Assembly (NCBI GenBank): GCA_934433485.1 | Contig: CAKRZR010000003.1 | Coordinates: 152,898 to 216,897 of the forward strand | DNA length: 64,000 nt | Direction: 5' to 3' | Source of the DNA: an uncultured Eubacteriales bacterium | GTDB lineage: Bacteria; Bacillota; Clostridia; Oscillospirales; CAG-272 | In this document: positions 1 to 7,572 of the stretch, piece by piece | Numbering within the stretch: the first letter of the stretch is position 1 | How the letters are laid out: each line of letters starts with the position of its first letter | Translations under genes and position numbers: made by a program | Notes under the pieces: model-generated | The model's input: the letters and a program-made list of their open reading frames with translations, nothing else | Database searches by the model: none | What the model was told of the DNA's origin: nothing

Positions 1-522
1 ATAGCGGAACTCCGTGACAAGCACCCCGGTCAGTTCCTTTTCCTCAACGAGCGAGCGATAATAACGATCGTTCTCCTCGGAAAAGCGGATGATGCCCAAT
101 CTGTAATCCTCTTTTTGTACGTTTTTGATCGTCTGGAGCGAATTGGTTTCGCGATAGAACACCTCCACCTCGCAGTCACCGCCGATTTTTGCGGAAAACT
201 GCGCGAATGCCTCGGCGATATAGCTGGCACGCGGCGCGGAGAGAGAGAACCGTTTCCGGCTGACGTCTCCATGTGCGAACAGCTCCTCCACGGCATCGAC
301 CTGCTTGAGGATCGTGCGGGCGTAGCGGATAAACACCTCGCCATCCGGGGTCAGCGTCATGCCACGTGCGCTGCGGTCGAACAAGGTCACGCCAAGCGAG
401 GATTCCAGCTCCTTGATGGCACGACTGAGCGCGGATTGCCCAACGTAGAGCTTTTCTGCCGCTTTGTTGATGGAATTGGTTTCTGCAATCTCCACGGCGT
501 ACTTCATGTGCAGTAAATTCAT
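1..522 (-). CDS. LysR-family transcriptional regulator, C-terminus cut by window edge
   Basis: Reading from 522 downward gives 174 codons with no stop before the window edge, so the gene is partial. Residues 1-60 form the LysR winged helix-turn-helix (start MNLLHMKYAVEIAE, core NKAAEKLYVGQSALSRAIKELE), followed by the beginning of the substrate-binding domain. The start is set by a good AGGAG about 7 bases upstream of the ATG. A TATACT promoter and a 7-bp inverted repeat lie just upstream. LysR proteins are cytoplasmic DNA-binding regulators that respond to a small effector and often act on a divergent gene. Here the next upstream gene is not divergent, so the target and effector are unknown. 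Confidence 0.9.
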   Translation of the reverse strand, partial: MNLLHMKYAVEIAETNSINKAAEKLYVGQSALSRAIKELESSLGVTLFDRSARGMTLTPDGEVFIRYARTILKQVDAVEELFAHGDVSRKRFSLSAPRASYIAEAFAQFSAKIGGDCEVEVFYRETNSLQTIKNVQKEDYRLGIIRFSEENDRYYRSLVEEKELTGVLVTEFRY

Positions 523-541
523 GCGCGCTCCTTTCGATATA

Positions 542-608
542 CTGTTTCTCTATTGAAACAGACGTAGGTATTCAATGATAGTATACCACAGATGTTTGAA
601 AAAATAAA
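542..608 (-). promoter_or_regulatory. Promoter and inverted repeat upstream of the LysR gene
   Basis: A -10 TATACT (complement of 580-585) has a weak -35 (complement of 603-608, TTTATT) 17 bp away. In the 5' leader, CTGTTTC (542-548) and GAAACAG (555-561) form a perfect 7-bp inverted repeat with a 6-base spacer, 20 bases ahead of the start codon. It could be an autoregulatory operator or an RNA hairpin; the sequence alone does not decide. Confidence 0.45.
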
Positions 609-671
609 GGGGTATCGGAAGAAAAAATCGCTTTTTGCCGAACATGCGGATATGCAAAAAAAGAATACCGG

Positions 672-724
672 TATTTCCAAAAACGGAAAGGGAGCCGCAG
701 TCCCTTTGGAGAACCGCGACTCCC
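672..724 (-). terminator. Likely intrinsic terminator of the 822-1658 gene
   Basis: On the minus strand GGGAGTCGCG pairs with GCGGCTCCC with one mismatch, and is followed by TTTCCGTTTTT. It sits about 100 bases past the stop codon. Confidence 0.5.
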
Positions 725-821
725 TCTCCGGTAAGTCAGTAACCAACGCGCCATTGCACGCAGAAAGGTCAGGTAAGCGCAGCTGTCAGGTCGATTTACA
801 CAGAGCGCTTTCTTGATAAAG

Positions 822-1658
822 TTATCTCTTCTTCGAGAACGTGTAGCCCATAGCGGATACAACAGCGGCAACGGCTGCGATCACACCGGCGTCAAAGGTC
901 TTCGGAGCGACTGCCACAGTCTCGGCTGCGGCGCTGTCCACCACTTCCGGTTCCACTTCCGGTTCCACTGTGGTTTCCGGTTCCGGCTCGACGTACTTTT
1001 CGCCGGACAGGGTCAGCTTATCCATGTTTTCGTCGGCATTGGACCATTCCGCGGACTGATCCGGTCCGGTGAAGGTCTGGAACTCGCGGCTGGACGCGTC
1101 TCCGTCGGCATCGTCATTGACGCCTACGCAGAAGTCGATCACAGCGCCTTCCTTGGCGGTATAGTCAGAGCCCCACGGGATCGCGACCTCGATGGTGTAT
1201 CCGTAATCGGTGATGGTGAACGCAAACGGCGCGTTGTCCATATTGTTCTCTCTGTGCATACCGCCGCCTGCCCATGCCGTGAAGTGCGGACCCATCGTGT
1301 ACTGCGCAGCGTTGATGTCGGTGATGGCGCCGTATTCGCCGGAGAGGTTGATGTAATACTCCACGCAGTCGTTCGACCAGATGCTGGTAACGTCCGCTTC
1401 CGGTGTCACAGCTTCATCCTGTACCTCGGTGTACAGATAGAGGTATTCGTCGTCCCAGGCAGCCCAGGTCGTACCCAGCGCCGCGCCGTCCTCAATGGCG
1501 TAATTCGAAACGATCGGAGCGGAAACGTACGCGAGATCCTTCACGCCGTCCACCACACAGGTGCCGGAGGATGCCGTGAACGAATTGACCGCGGATGCGG
1601 ATACAGCCATTCCCGCGATAAGCAGCGCTGTCATCCCCAGTGCAAGCAGTTTTTTCAT
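822..1658 (-). CDS. Secreted carbohydrate-binding (CBM9/DOMON-like) protein with C-terminal anchor
   Basis: 278 residues. A signal peptide spans about 1-23 (MKKLLALGMTALLIAG, cleavage after VSASA). Residues about 30-205 look like a beta-sandwich of the CBM9/DOMON type, with DEYLYLYTEVQDE and the late EFQTFTG segment. A Pro/Glu-rich linker (EPEPETTVEPEVEPE) follows, then PKTFD, a hydrophobic stretch and a KKR tail. That layout matches a cell-wall sorting signal, although the pentapeptide is not LPXTG. RBS GAGGAAA and a perfect TTGACA-17-TATAAT promoter precede the ATG, so expression is probably strong. The likely role is a surface glycan-binding protein; no ligand can be assigned. Confidence 0.75.
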   Translation of the reverse strand: MKKLLALGMTALLIAGMAVSASAVNSFTASSGTCVVDGVKDLAYVSAPIVSNYAIEDGAALGTTWAAWDDEYLYLYTEVQDEAVTPEADVTSIWSNDCVEYYINLSGEYGAITDINAAQYTMGPHFTAWAGGGMHRENNMDNAPFAFTITDYGYTIEVAIPWGSDYTAKEGAVIDFCVGVNDDADGDASSREFQTFTGPDQSAEWSNADENMDKLTLSGEKYVEPEPETTVEPEVEPEVVDSAAAETVAVAPKTFDAGVIAAVAAVVSAMGYTFSKKR

Positions 1659-1721
1659 GATGGTTTCCTCATTTCCCGGATAATCCGTATCATATAGTCG
1701 ATGGTACCCATCGCTGTCTCT

Positions 1722-1750
1722 ATTATAACGGACATGAAACCGTTTGTCAA
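1722..1750 (-). promoter_or_regulatory. Consensus promoter for the 822-1658 gene
   Basis: TTGACA (complement of 1745-1750), 17-bp spacer, TATAAT (complement of 1722-1727): a perfect sigma-A consensus. The transcript leader contains the palindrome CGATGG-TAC-CCATCG (1699-1713). Confidence 0.85.
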
Positions 1751-1847
1751 CAATTCCGACACAATTTTATATACCAAAATACGCGCTCGTTTTTGTGCAA
1801 TTTGCATATTTCTCAAAACTACATATGTAGCTAATTATGCATTTCGC

Positions 1848-2678
1848 TTATTTTCCGTATCGTGTTGCCTCACGATATTCTCCCGGCGTCATCCCTGTCG
1901 CGGCTTTGAATATCCGATGGAAATAGACAGCAGAGTGGAACCCGTTTCGCAGGGCGATTTTATCCACGCTCTCATCCGCAGCACGCAGATCTCGTGCCGC
2001 CTGTTCGATCCGCCGTTCGTTCCGATACCGCACCGGCGTCGTGCCCAGCTCGTCGCGGAACAGATGAAACAGGTGGGACGGACTGACGCACACCGCCTGC
2101 GCAAGCACATCCATATCGAAATCCGCCGCAAGGTGCGCTTCAATATACGAGACGGCGTCGCGCAGGACTGTATTGTACGCCACCGTTGACGGCGCGGAGA
2201 GACATGGCAGCGCGTCGGCGTAAAAGGCGTAGTACATTCCGATGGCGCGCACCCGATCGATCCGCCACTGCGCGGGGGTCTTATCCGCGGACTGAAACAG
2301 CGCGAAAATCGACTGAAACAGAACTCCGGTCTCCGGGGTGGAGAGCTTTTCCACCCGCTGCACCGCGTACCGGTCGTTGTTTGCCATATCGATATGCTTC
2401 GAAACGATCCGCAGGGCGATATAGGCGATCCCGCCCGTACCGCTCCAGAAAATGTGACAGTCTCCGCTGTCCTCCGGAAGGTACAGAAGCTCGCCCCGCG
2501 CAGCACACAGGCGGAACCGCGGCGACTGGAGAATCGCCTCCCCCTTATAAATGTAGAGAAACCGCGCGTCCTGTCGTGCGGAGGGCACCTCGACCCGGCG
2601 ATTTTCCGTCGTTTCGTACCGTTCCACGCGCAGCTCCGTCATGCAAAGATGTTTTTCGTAGATCTCGTGTGTTTCCAT
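1848..2678 (-). CDS. AraC-family transcriptional regulator
   Basis: 276 residues from METHEIYEK. Residues about 1-150 are the cupin-like sensing domain (RQDARFLYIYKGEAIL). Residues about 170-270 carry the two helix-turn-helix motifs of AraC/XylS proteins, with CVSPSHLFHLFRDELGTTP and the closing RIFKAATGMTPGEYR. A longer reading frame runs up to 2753, but its first codons lie inside the promoter spacer, so 2678 is preferred although its RBS is weak. The gene is divergent from the dehydrogenase operon starting at 3059, which is the natural candidate target. AraC proteins of this layout usually sense sugars or related small molecules. Confidence 0.85.
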   Translation of the reverse strand: METHEIYEKHLCMTELRVERYETTENRRVEVPSARQDARFLYIYKGEAILQSPRFRLCAARGELLYLPEDSGDCHIFWSGTGGIAYIALRIVSKHIDMANNDRYAVQRVEKLSTPETGVLFQSIFALFQSADKTPAQWRIDRVRAIGMYYAFYADALPCLSAPSTVAYNTVLRDAVSYIEAHLAADFDMDVLAQAVCVSPSHLFHLFRDELGTTPVRYRNERRIEQAARDLRAADESVDKIALRNGFHSAVYFHRIFKAATGMTPGEYREATRYGK

Positions 2679-2734
2679 CGTCCAGCATCCAGCGTCCTTT
2701 CCGCGAAAAAAGCAGAATCGTTTATACATCCGGC

Positions 2735-2763
2735 AGTATAGCATATGGCGCACGCTTTGTCAA
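2735..2763 (-). promoter_or_regulatory. Promoter of the AraC-family gene
   Basis: TTGACA (complement of 2758-2763), 17 bp, TATACT (complement of 2735-2740). Its position rules out a translation start at 2753. Confidence 0.85.
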
Positions 2764-2817
2764 TATGATATACTTTTCAATACGGGGCAACAGCATTTCC
2801 TTTTTGGGGAAACAGAC

Positions 2818-2848
2818 TTGGGGAAACCTTTTGAAAAAGTTTCCCCAA
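2818..2848. repeat. Perfect 10-bp inverted repeat in the divergent intergenic region
   Basis: TTGGGGAAAC (2818-2827) and GTTTCCCCAA (2839-2848) pair perfectly around an 11-base T/A loop that itself partly pairs. Another copy of TTGGGGAAAC lies just upstream at about 2804-2813. Neither side has a clear T-run. It resembles a dispersed palindromic repeat more than a standard terminator. Confidence 0.5.
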
Positions 2849-2885
2849 ACTCCTTCAAAAACTTTCTATCTGGGATAAAATGGAT

Positions 2886-2931
2886 ATCGTTTGTGCAATT
2901 CCTGTGCATCAAATGAAGTTTTACAAACGAT
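2886..2931. promoter_or_regulatory. Candidate operator: spaced 9-bp inverted repeat
   Basis: ATCGTTTGT (2886-2894) and ACAAACGAT (2923-2931) are perfect inverted copies 28 bp apart. Two TGTGCA direct repeats lie between them. The element sits between the AraC gene and the divergent dehydrogenase operon. Paired half-sites of this kind would suit an AraC-type activator, but this is inference from position. Confidence 0.35.
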
Positions 2932-3058
2932 CAGAAAGCCTTTCGCGACTTCGTTACATCGGCACAGTGGGATGTCTGTCCTGATTTTCTGTGTAATAAA
3001 GGAAATGCTGTTGCCGTGCTTTTCAATAGAAAAAAACACATATAGGAGACAGAACCAT

Positions 3059-4063
3059 ATGGCAAAAATTCGCGTGGCGCAGATCGGCGTAGGACACGAT
3101 CACGCGCCGGGATACATGGATACGATCCGCCGCATGCCGGAGACATATGAGGTCGTCGGCGTTTGCGCGGAATCGGCGGAATATGCGCATATGCTGGAGA
3201 CGTGCCCCAGCTATCGGGACATTCCGCGCCGCGACCGGGACGATATTCTGGGAGACTCCACCATCGACGCGATCCTTGTGGAGACGGAGGAGCATTCTCT
3301 TGTTCCGAACACGCGCCTGGCGATTGAAGCAGGCTTTCCCGTCCATATGGACAAGCCCGGCGGAGAGGACTTGTCCGCGTTTACAGCCATGGTACGGCTT
3401 GCGGAAGCAAAGCGGCTGCCGTTCCAGATGGGCTATATGTACCGGTACAATCCGGCGGTGCGCATGGCGGAGCAAATGGCGAACTCCGGGGAGCTTGGGG
3501 ACATCATCGCCGTGGACGCGCAGATGAGCGTGCGCCATCCGCCGGAAAAGCGCGACTGGCTGAATCGGTTCCGCGGCGGGATGATGTTCTTTCTCGGCTG
3601 CCATCTCGTCGATATGATCTACCGTTTTCAGGGGATCCCGCAGTCCATCACACCGATGAACCGGCATACTCTGACCGAGGGCGTGGACTGTCCGGACTAC
3701 GGCTTTGCCGTTTTCGATTACGGTCGCGGCATATCGTTCGCCAAAACCAGCGCCGCGGAGGTCAACGGCTTTGCCAGACGGCAGCTTGTGATCACCGGAA
3801 CAAAGGCGTCTATTGAGCTGAAGCCCTTTGAATACTATGTGCCCGGCGGCATGACGACCGGCATGAAGGTTACGCGCCACGATCAGGGGAAGGAATGGTA
3901 CGACAGCGGCGAGATAGTGGAGCATCCGGCGTTCGAGCGATATGATACAATGATGCAGGAATTTGCCGCCGCAGTTTGCGGAGAAATGGAGCTGCCGTAT
4001 ACGTATCAGAGCGAAATCGATGTGCAGAAAATGGTGCTTGAAGCGTGCGGCATCCCGGTTTGA
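3059..4063 (+). CDS. Gfo/Idh/MocA-family NAD(P)-dependent oxidoreductase
   Basis: 334 residues. The N-terminal Rossmann fold starts with VAQIGVGHDHAPG. The motif HMDKPGG near residue 100 keeps the lysine of the family's EKP catalytic signature (here DKP). The C-terminal alpha/beta domain begins with MGYMYRYNPAVR. These enzymes oxidise or reduce sugars, inositols and similar polyols with NAD(P). The start at 3059 is supported by AGGAGA about 10 bases upstream. It leads an operon with the next two dehydrogenases (12- and 16-base gaps), suggesting a short pathway for an oxidised sugar or polyol. The substrate is not predictable. Confidence 0.88.
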   Translation: MAKIRVAQIGVGHDHAPGYMDTIRRMPETYEVVGVCAESAEYAHMLETCPSYRDIPRRDRDDILGDSTIDAILVETEEHSLVPNTRLAIEAGFPVHMDKPGGEDLSAFTAMVRLAEAKRLPFQMGYMYRYNPAVRMAEQMANSGELGDIIAVDAQMSVRHPPEKRDWLNRFRGGMMFFLGCHLVDMIYRFQGIPQSITPMNRHTLTEGVDCPDYGFAVFDYGRGISFAKTSAAEVNGFARRQLVITGTKASIELKPFEYYVPGGMTTGMKVTRHDQGKEWYDSGEIVEHPAFERYDTMMQEFAAAVCGEMELPYTYQSEIDVQKMVLEACGIPV

Positions 4064-4075
4064 GGAGAGAACAAC

Positions 4076-5107
4076 ATGGAAACAAAGCAGATCATCTTTA
4101 CAAAAATCAACACAGCGGAGCTGTGCGACGTGCCGGTATACGAACCCGGCGACGGTCAGGTGCTTGTGAAAATGGCATACACGGCGATCAGCCGCGGCAC
4201 GGAACGAGCGAACATCACGGGAGATCCGAACGTCAGCATCTTTGATGGTGGCGTAGGCTCTGTGCATTTTCCGCGCACGCTTGGCTACAGCGGCTCCGGT
4301 ATTGTTGAAAAGCTCGGCGCAGGGGTTCGCAGCGTCCATGTCGGCGACCGGGTGGCGGTGTGGAACAGTCAGCATCGCGGGTACTGCACCGTGCACGAGA
4401 ATCAGGTGATCCCGATCCCGTACGACGACGTTCCCCTCACCGCGGCGGCGTTTTCGTATATCTGCACATTCCCGCTGGCAGCGGTACGGAAAACGCGCGT
4501 GGAGCTGGGCGAAGCGGCGATCGTGATGGGTCAGGGCATTCTCGGCGCGATGGCGGTGCAATTTCTCTACGCGGCGGGCGCGTATCCCGTGATCGCGGCA
4601 GACCCTGTGGAATCCCGGCGCAATTTCGCCCTTACCATCGGTGCGGATTACGCGCTCGATCCCACGGACGCGGATTTTGCAGAGAAAGTCAAGAAAATCA
4701 CGCAGGGCGGCTGCAATGCGGCGATCGAGGTCAGCGGACAGGGCAAGGCGCTCGACACCGTTCTCGACTGCATGGCACGATTCGGCAGAGTGGCGCTGCT
4801 CGGCTGTACCCGCGACCCGAACTTTACCATCGACTACTACCGCAAAATCCATGGTCCCGGCATCACCTTAATCGGCGCGCACACCTGTGCCAGACCGGAT
4901 ACGGAATCCTCCCCCGGCTGGTGGACGCATCGGGACGACATTCGTGCCGCCGTCGCGCTTCAGCACGGCGGACGGATCCACATCGACCGGCTGATTTCGG
5001 AAATACACGCTCCGACCGAGGCGCAGACCGTATACGACCGCGTGATCGGCGAACGGGACTTTCCGCAGGGCGTGCTGTTCCGGTGGCATGCCGATGAAAA
5101 TCTATAA
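4076..5107 (+). CDS. Medium-chain dehydrogenase/reductase (zinc alcohol dehydrogenase superfamily)
   Basis: 343 residues. It has an N-terminal GroES-like domain (AISRGTERA; TLGYSGSGIVEKLGAGV) and a central Rossmann fold with GQGILGAMAVQF. The usual GHE zinc motif is replaced by GYS, so the catalytic zinc site may be absent, as in several members of this superfamily paired with Gfo/Idh proteins. The RBS (GAGGAGAG) is good and the gap to the preceding gene is 12 bases. It probably acts with that gene on a common intermediate; the exact reaction is unknown. Confidence 0.82.
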   Translation: METKQIIFTKINTAELCDVPVYEPGDGQVLVKMAYTAISRGTERANITGDPNVSIFDGGVGSVHFPRTLGYSGSGIVEKLGAGVRSVHVGDRVAVWNSQHRGYCTVHENQVIPIPYDDVPLTAAAFSYICTFPLAAVRKTRVELGEAAIVMGQGILGAMAVQFLYAAGAYPVIAADPVESRRNFALTIGADYALDPTDADFAEKVKKITQGGCNAAIEVSGQGKALDTVLDCMARFGRVALLGCTRDPNFTIDYYRKIHGPGITLIGAHTCARPDTESSPGWWTHRDDIRAAVALQHGGRIHIDRLISEIHAPTEAQTVYDRVIGERDFPQGVLFRWHADENL

Positions 5108-5123
5108 AAGCGAGGAAAACGAT

Positions 5124-6095
5124 ATGTACGCCATTCTCACCGATCCCACAACCCGTGCGCTGTCCTACGCCGCCGTACCCACTCCCTCGCCGCGCGATGA
5201 CGAGGTGCTCATCCGCGTCCATGCCGCCGGCGTGAACCGTGCCGACCTCATGCAGCGCGAGGGAAATTATCCGCCGCCGCCCGGCTGTCCGGAATGGATG
5301 GGTCTGGAGGTCTCCGGCGAGGTCTGCGCATGCGGTGCCATCGCCGCGGAACACTGGCAGATCGGGGACAAGGTCTGCGCGCTGCTCGGCGGCGGCGGAT
5401 ACGCGGAATTTGTCGCCGTCCGGTACGATATGTGCCTGCCTGTTCCCGATGGCATATCCATGGTCGAAGCCGCGGCGATCCCCGAAGCCTTTGCGACCGC
5501 GTATCTCAACCTGTTCCGGGAAGCATACGCAAAGGCAGGAGACACGGTGCTTGTCACGGCAGGCGGCAGCGGACTCGCCAGTGTTATGATTCCAATGGCA
5601 AAGGCGGCGGGACTGCATGTCATCACGACGGTACGCTCCGCGGAAAAAGCGGCTGCCATCGCGCATCTCGGAGCCGACGTGGTGCTGAACACACAGGAAC
5701 TCCCGCTGTCCGCCTATTTTGCCGCACATCCGCAGACCGTGAACATTGCCGTGGACTGTGTGGGCGGCGCAGAGGTCGGCGCATGCTTACCATACATGGC
5801 GCGCGGCGGTCGGTGGATCGTCATCGCGTCCCTGGGCGGCGAGAAAACCACCGTCGATCTGCGGCAGCTCTATGTCCGCGGCGTACGGTTGGTCGGCAGC
5901 ACCCTGCGCGCCAGAGAACCGGCGGTCAAAGCGGAGATCCTCTCGTCCCTGCGGCGCGACTTCTTTCCGTCGATCGCATCCGGCGCGCTGCGTCCGACTG
6001 TCTGCGCCACGTTTCCCATCGCGGAAGCGGAGGCTGCGCAGAACATGCTGTATCAAAGCAAAAATGTCGGCAAGGTCGTGCTCACGATACGCTGA
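5124..6095 (+). CDS. NAD(P)H:quinone oxidoreductase, PIG3/QOR type
   Basis: 323 residues starting MYAILTDPTTRAL, with GAGGAAA upstream; an in-frame ATG at 5088 inside the previous gene has no RBS. The signature GVNRADLMQREGNYPPPPG is typical of the PIG3/TP53I3-like quinone oxidoreductases, zinc-free members of the MDR superfamily. The cofactor fold includes LVTAGGSGLASV. It would reduce quinones or alpha,beta-unsaturated carbonyls with NADPH. It is the last gene of the three-gene operon and is followed by a strong terminator. Confidence 0.85.
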   Translation: MYAILTDPTTRALSYAAVPTPSPRDDEVLIRVHAAGVNRADLMQREGNYPPPPGCPEWMGLEVSGEVCACGAIAAEHWQIGDKVCALLGGGGYAEFVAVRYDMCLPVPDGISMVEAAAIPEAFATAYLNLFREAYAKAGDTVLVTAGGSGLASVMIPMAKAAGLHVITTVRSAEKAAAIAHLGADVVLNTQELPLSAYFAAHPQTVNIAVDCVGGAEVGACLPYMARGGRWIVIASLGGEKTTVDLRQLYVRGVRLVGSTLRAREPAVKAEILSSLRRDFFPSIASGALRPTVCATFPIAEAEAAQNMLYQSKNVGKVVLTIR

Positions 6096-6110
6096 CTATC
6101 GATTTTCCCC

Positions 6111-6138
6111 AAACCGTCTCCTTCCGGAGACGGTTTTT
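6111..6138 (+). terminator. Intrinsic terminator after the dehydrogenase operon
   Basis: CCGTCTCC (6114-6121), loop TTCC, GGAGACGG (6126-6133), then TTTTT. Confidence 0.9.
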
Positions 6139-6153
6139 CGTTTGTATTGGCGA

Positions 6154-6182
6154 TAGACTTTTCCCACCGTTTGTGGTATACT
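6154..6182 (+). promoter_or_regulatory. Extended -10 promoter of the micropeptide unit
   Basis: TGG-TATACT (-10 at 6177-6182) is an extended -10. The -35 (TAGACT, 6154-6159) is 17 bp upstream and matches consensus at 4 of 6 positions. Confidence 0.65.
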
Positions 6183-6211
6183 ATTGGAAATACAAACGAT
6201 GGAGGAACACC

Positions 6212-6331
6212 ATGATCGGAATCTGCCAGAACGGGTACAAGAGAACCACACCGTGCCTGTACTGTTTCCGTTTCGTGTTTCCCCCGGTATTGTCCCACGA
6301 TATTTCCTGTATTTCATCCGTCTGTGTCTGA
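6212..6331 (+). CDS. Possible 39-residue Cys-rich micropeptide
   Basis: ATG at 6212 follows GGAGGA with a 5-base spacer. The peptide (start MIGICQNGYKRTTPCLYC) has five cysteines at 5, 15, 18, 33 and 38, one CxxC, and a hydrophobic middle. The frame closes inside the terminator hairpin. A promoter 30 bases upstream makes this a free-standing promoter-RBS-ORF-terminator unit between two operons. I recognise no family. It could be a real small protein, a leader peptide, or a small regulatory RNA that happens to contain an ORF. Confidence 0.45.
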   Translation: MIGICQNGYKRTTPCLYCFRFVFPPVLSHDISCISSVCV

Positions 6332-6344
6332 CAGGCGGTTTTTT
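6318..6344 (+). terminator. Intrinsic terminator of the micropeptide unit
   Basis: CCGTCTGT (6318-6325), loop GTCTG, ACAGGCGG (6331-6338) with one internal mismatch, then TTTTTT. The stop codon of the 39-residue ORF lies in the loop. Confidence 0.8.
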
Positions 6345-6366
6345 GTTGCCGAAATTCACCCGTTTG

Positions 6367-6395
6367 TAGATTTATTCACAATTCTATGGTATAAT
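6367..6395 (+). promoter_or_regulatory. Promoter of carAB
   Basis: Extended -10 TGG-TATAAT (6390-6395) with a poor -35 (TAGATT, 6367-6372). The leader to carA is about 75 bases. Confidence 0.65.
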
Positions 6396-6446
6396 TAATA
6401 GAAACGTATTTTTATGCACCTATTGCGTGATTTTCTGCATAGTTAG

Positions 6447-6473
6447 TCACTCTGTGGTGCGGAACAGGAGTGA
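6447..6473 (+). promoter_or_regulatory. Hairpin that could mask the carA ribosome binding site
   Basis: TCACTCTGT (6447-6455) pairs with ACAGGAGTGA (6464-6473), with one bulged G. The 3' arm contains the AGGAG that serves carA. The fold would block translation initiation unless opened. No ligand or protein partner is visible. Confidence 0.4.
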
Positions 6474-6477
6474 TGGT

Positions 6478-7572
6478 ATGAGAGCGATGGATCGAAAAAT
6501 TGTTTTGGAGGACGGCGCGGTGTATCCCGGCTACGGCTTTGGCGCTGCGACCGACCGCGTGTGTGAGATCGTGTTCAACACCTCAATGGTCGGGTATCAG
6601 GAGATTGTCTCCGACCCGTCGTATACGGATCAAATGGTCGTGATGACGTATCCCCTGATCGGCAACTACGGCATTACAGACGATGATTTTGAATGCAAAA
6701 ATCCCTCCATCGGCGGCATGATCGTATGCGACTACAACGACGCGCCGTCGAACTTCCGCTACACAAAAACGCTGTCGGAGCTGCTGGAGGAAAACGGAAT
6801 CCCCGGCATCTCCGGTGTAGATACACGAAAGCTGACCCGTTCCATCCGCGACATAGGCTCCCGCCGTGTGATCATCACCTCCATCGACACCCCGACCGAG
6901 GAAGCGCTGCACATACTGCAAAGCACCCCCGTGCCGCACGATCAGGTGGCTCGCGTCAGCTCCAAAAAGCGGTGGTATTCCCGCACATCGAACCCGCGTT
7001 TCAACGTCGTTGCCGTGGATTGCGGAATGAAACTCAACATCATCCGCTCCTTAAATCGCTTCGGCTGCAATGTGACCGTCGTACCGTACAGCACCACCGC
7101 GGAGGAGATCGCCTTCATGAAGCCGGACGGCGTATTCTTCTCCAACGGTCCAGGCGACCCGGAGGATGTCACGCCGGTGATCGAGACGATCCGCGGTCTG
7201 CGGGGGAAATATCCCCTCTTCGGCATCTGTCTCGGGCACCAGATGCTCGCGCTGGCATACGGCGGCTCCACGTACAAGCTCAAATTCGGGCACCGCGGCG
7301 GCAACCACCCCGTCATGCGTCTGTCCGACGGCAAGATTGAGATCACCTCGCAAAACCACAGCTACGCGGTCGATGAAGAATCCCTCGCGGGCAGCGGATT
7401 GGTCGTGACGCACCGGAACCTCCTGGACGGCACCGTGGAGGGTATGGAATGCGCCGCAGAACGGGTCTTTTCCGTGCAGTATCATCCGGAAAGCGCGCCC
7501 GGACCGGAGGACAGTGTATATTTATTCGAAAAATTTGTCCGCAACATGAAGGAGGTCGGGAAAAATGCCTAA
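6478..7572 (+). CDS. carA: Carbamoyl-phosphate synthase small (glutaminase) subunit
   Basis: 364 residues. The N-terminal CarA domain (VLEDGAVYPGYGFGA) is followed by a class I glutamine amidotransferase domain. The nucleophile is Cys251 in FGICLGHQM, with His336 and Glu338 in QYHPESAPG. It releases ammonia from glutamine and channels it to CarB for carbamoyl phosphate, the entry to pyrimidines and arginine. The ATG at 6478 is 7 bases after AGGAG; length fits the family. It overlaps carB by 8 bases, so the two are co-translated. Confidence 0.97.
   Translation: MRAMDRKIVLEDGAVYPGYGFGAATDRVCEIVFNTSMVGYQEIVSDPSYTDQMVVMTYPLIGNYGITDDDFECKNPSIGGMIVCDYNDAPSNFRYTKTLSELLEENGIPGISGVDTRKLTRSIRDIGSRRVIITSIDTPTEEALHILQSTPVPHDQVARVSSKKRWYSRTSNPRFNVVAVDCGMKLNIIRSLNRFGCNVTVVPYSTTAEEIAFMKPDGVFFSNGPGDPEDVTPVIETIRGLRGKYPLFGICLGHQMLALAYGGSTYKLKFGHRGGNHPVMRLSDGKIEITSQNHSYAVDEESLAGSGLVVTHRNLLDGTVEGMECAAERVFSVQYHPESAPGPEDSVYLFEKFVRNMKEVGKNA

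Noticed and set aside
2679..2753. Longer N-terminus for the AraC gene starting MRHMLYC
   Set aside because: Its first codons fall within the spacer of a TTGACA-17-TATACT promoter.
3023..4852. 609-codon open frame on the minus strand
   Set aside because: It is the antisense shadow of the Gfo/Idh and MDR genes; no RBS, no family features, and it spans two genes with clear plus-strand homology.
5088..5123. Earlier start MPMKIYKSEEND for the quinone oxidoreductase
   Set aside because: No RBS, lies inside the previous gene; the ATG at 5124 has GAGGAAA and matches family N-termini.
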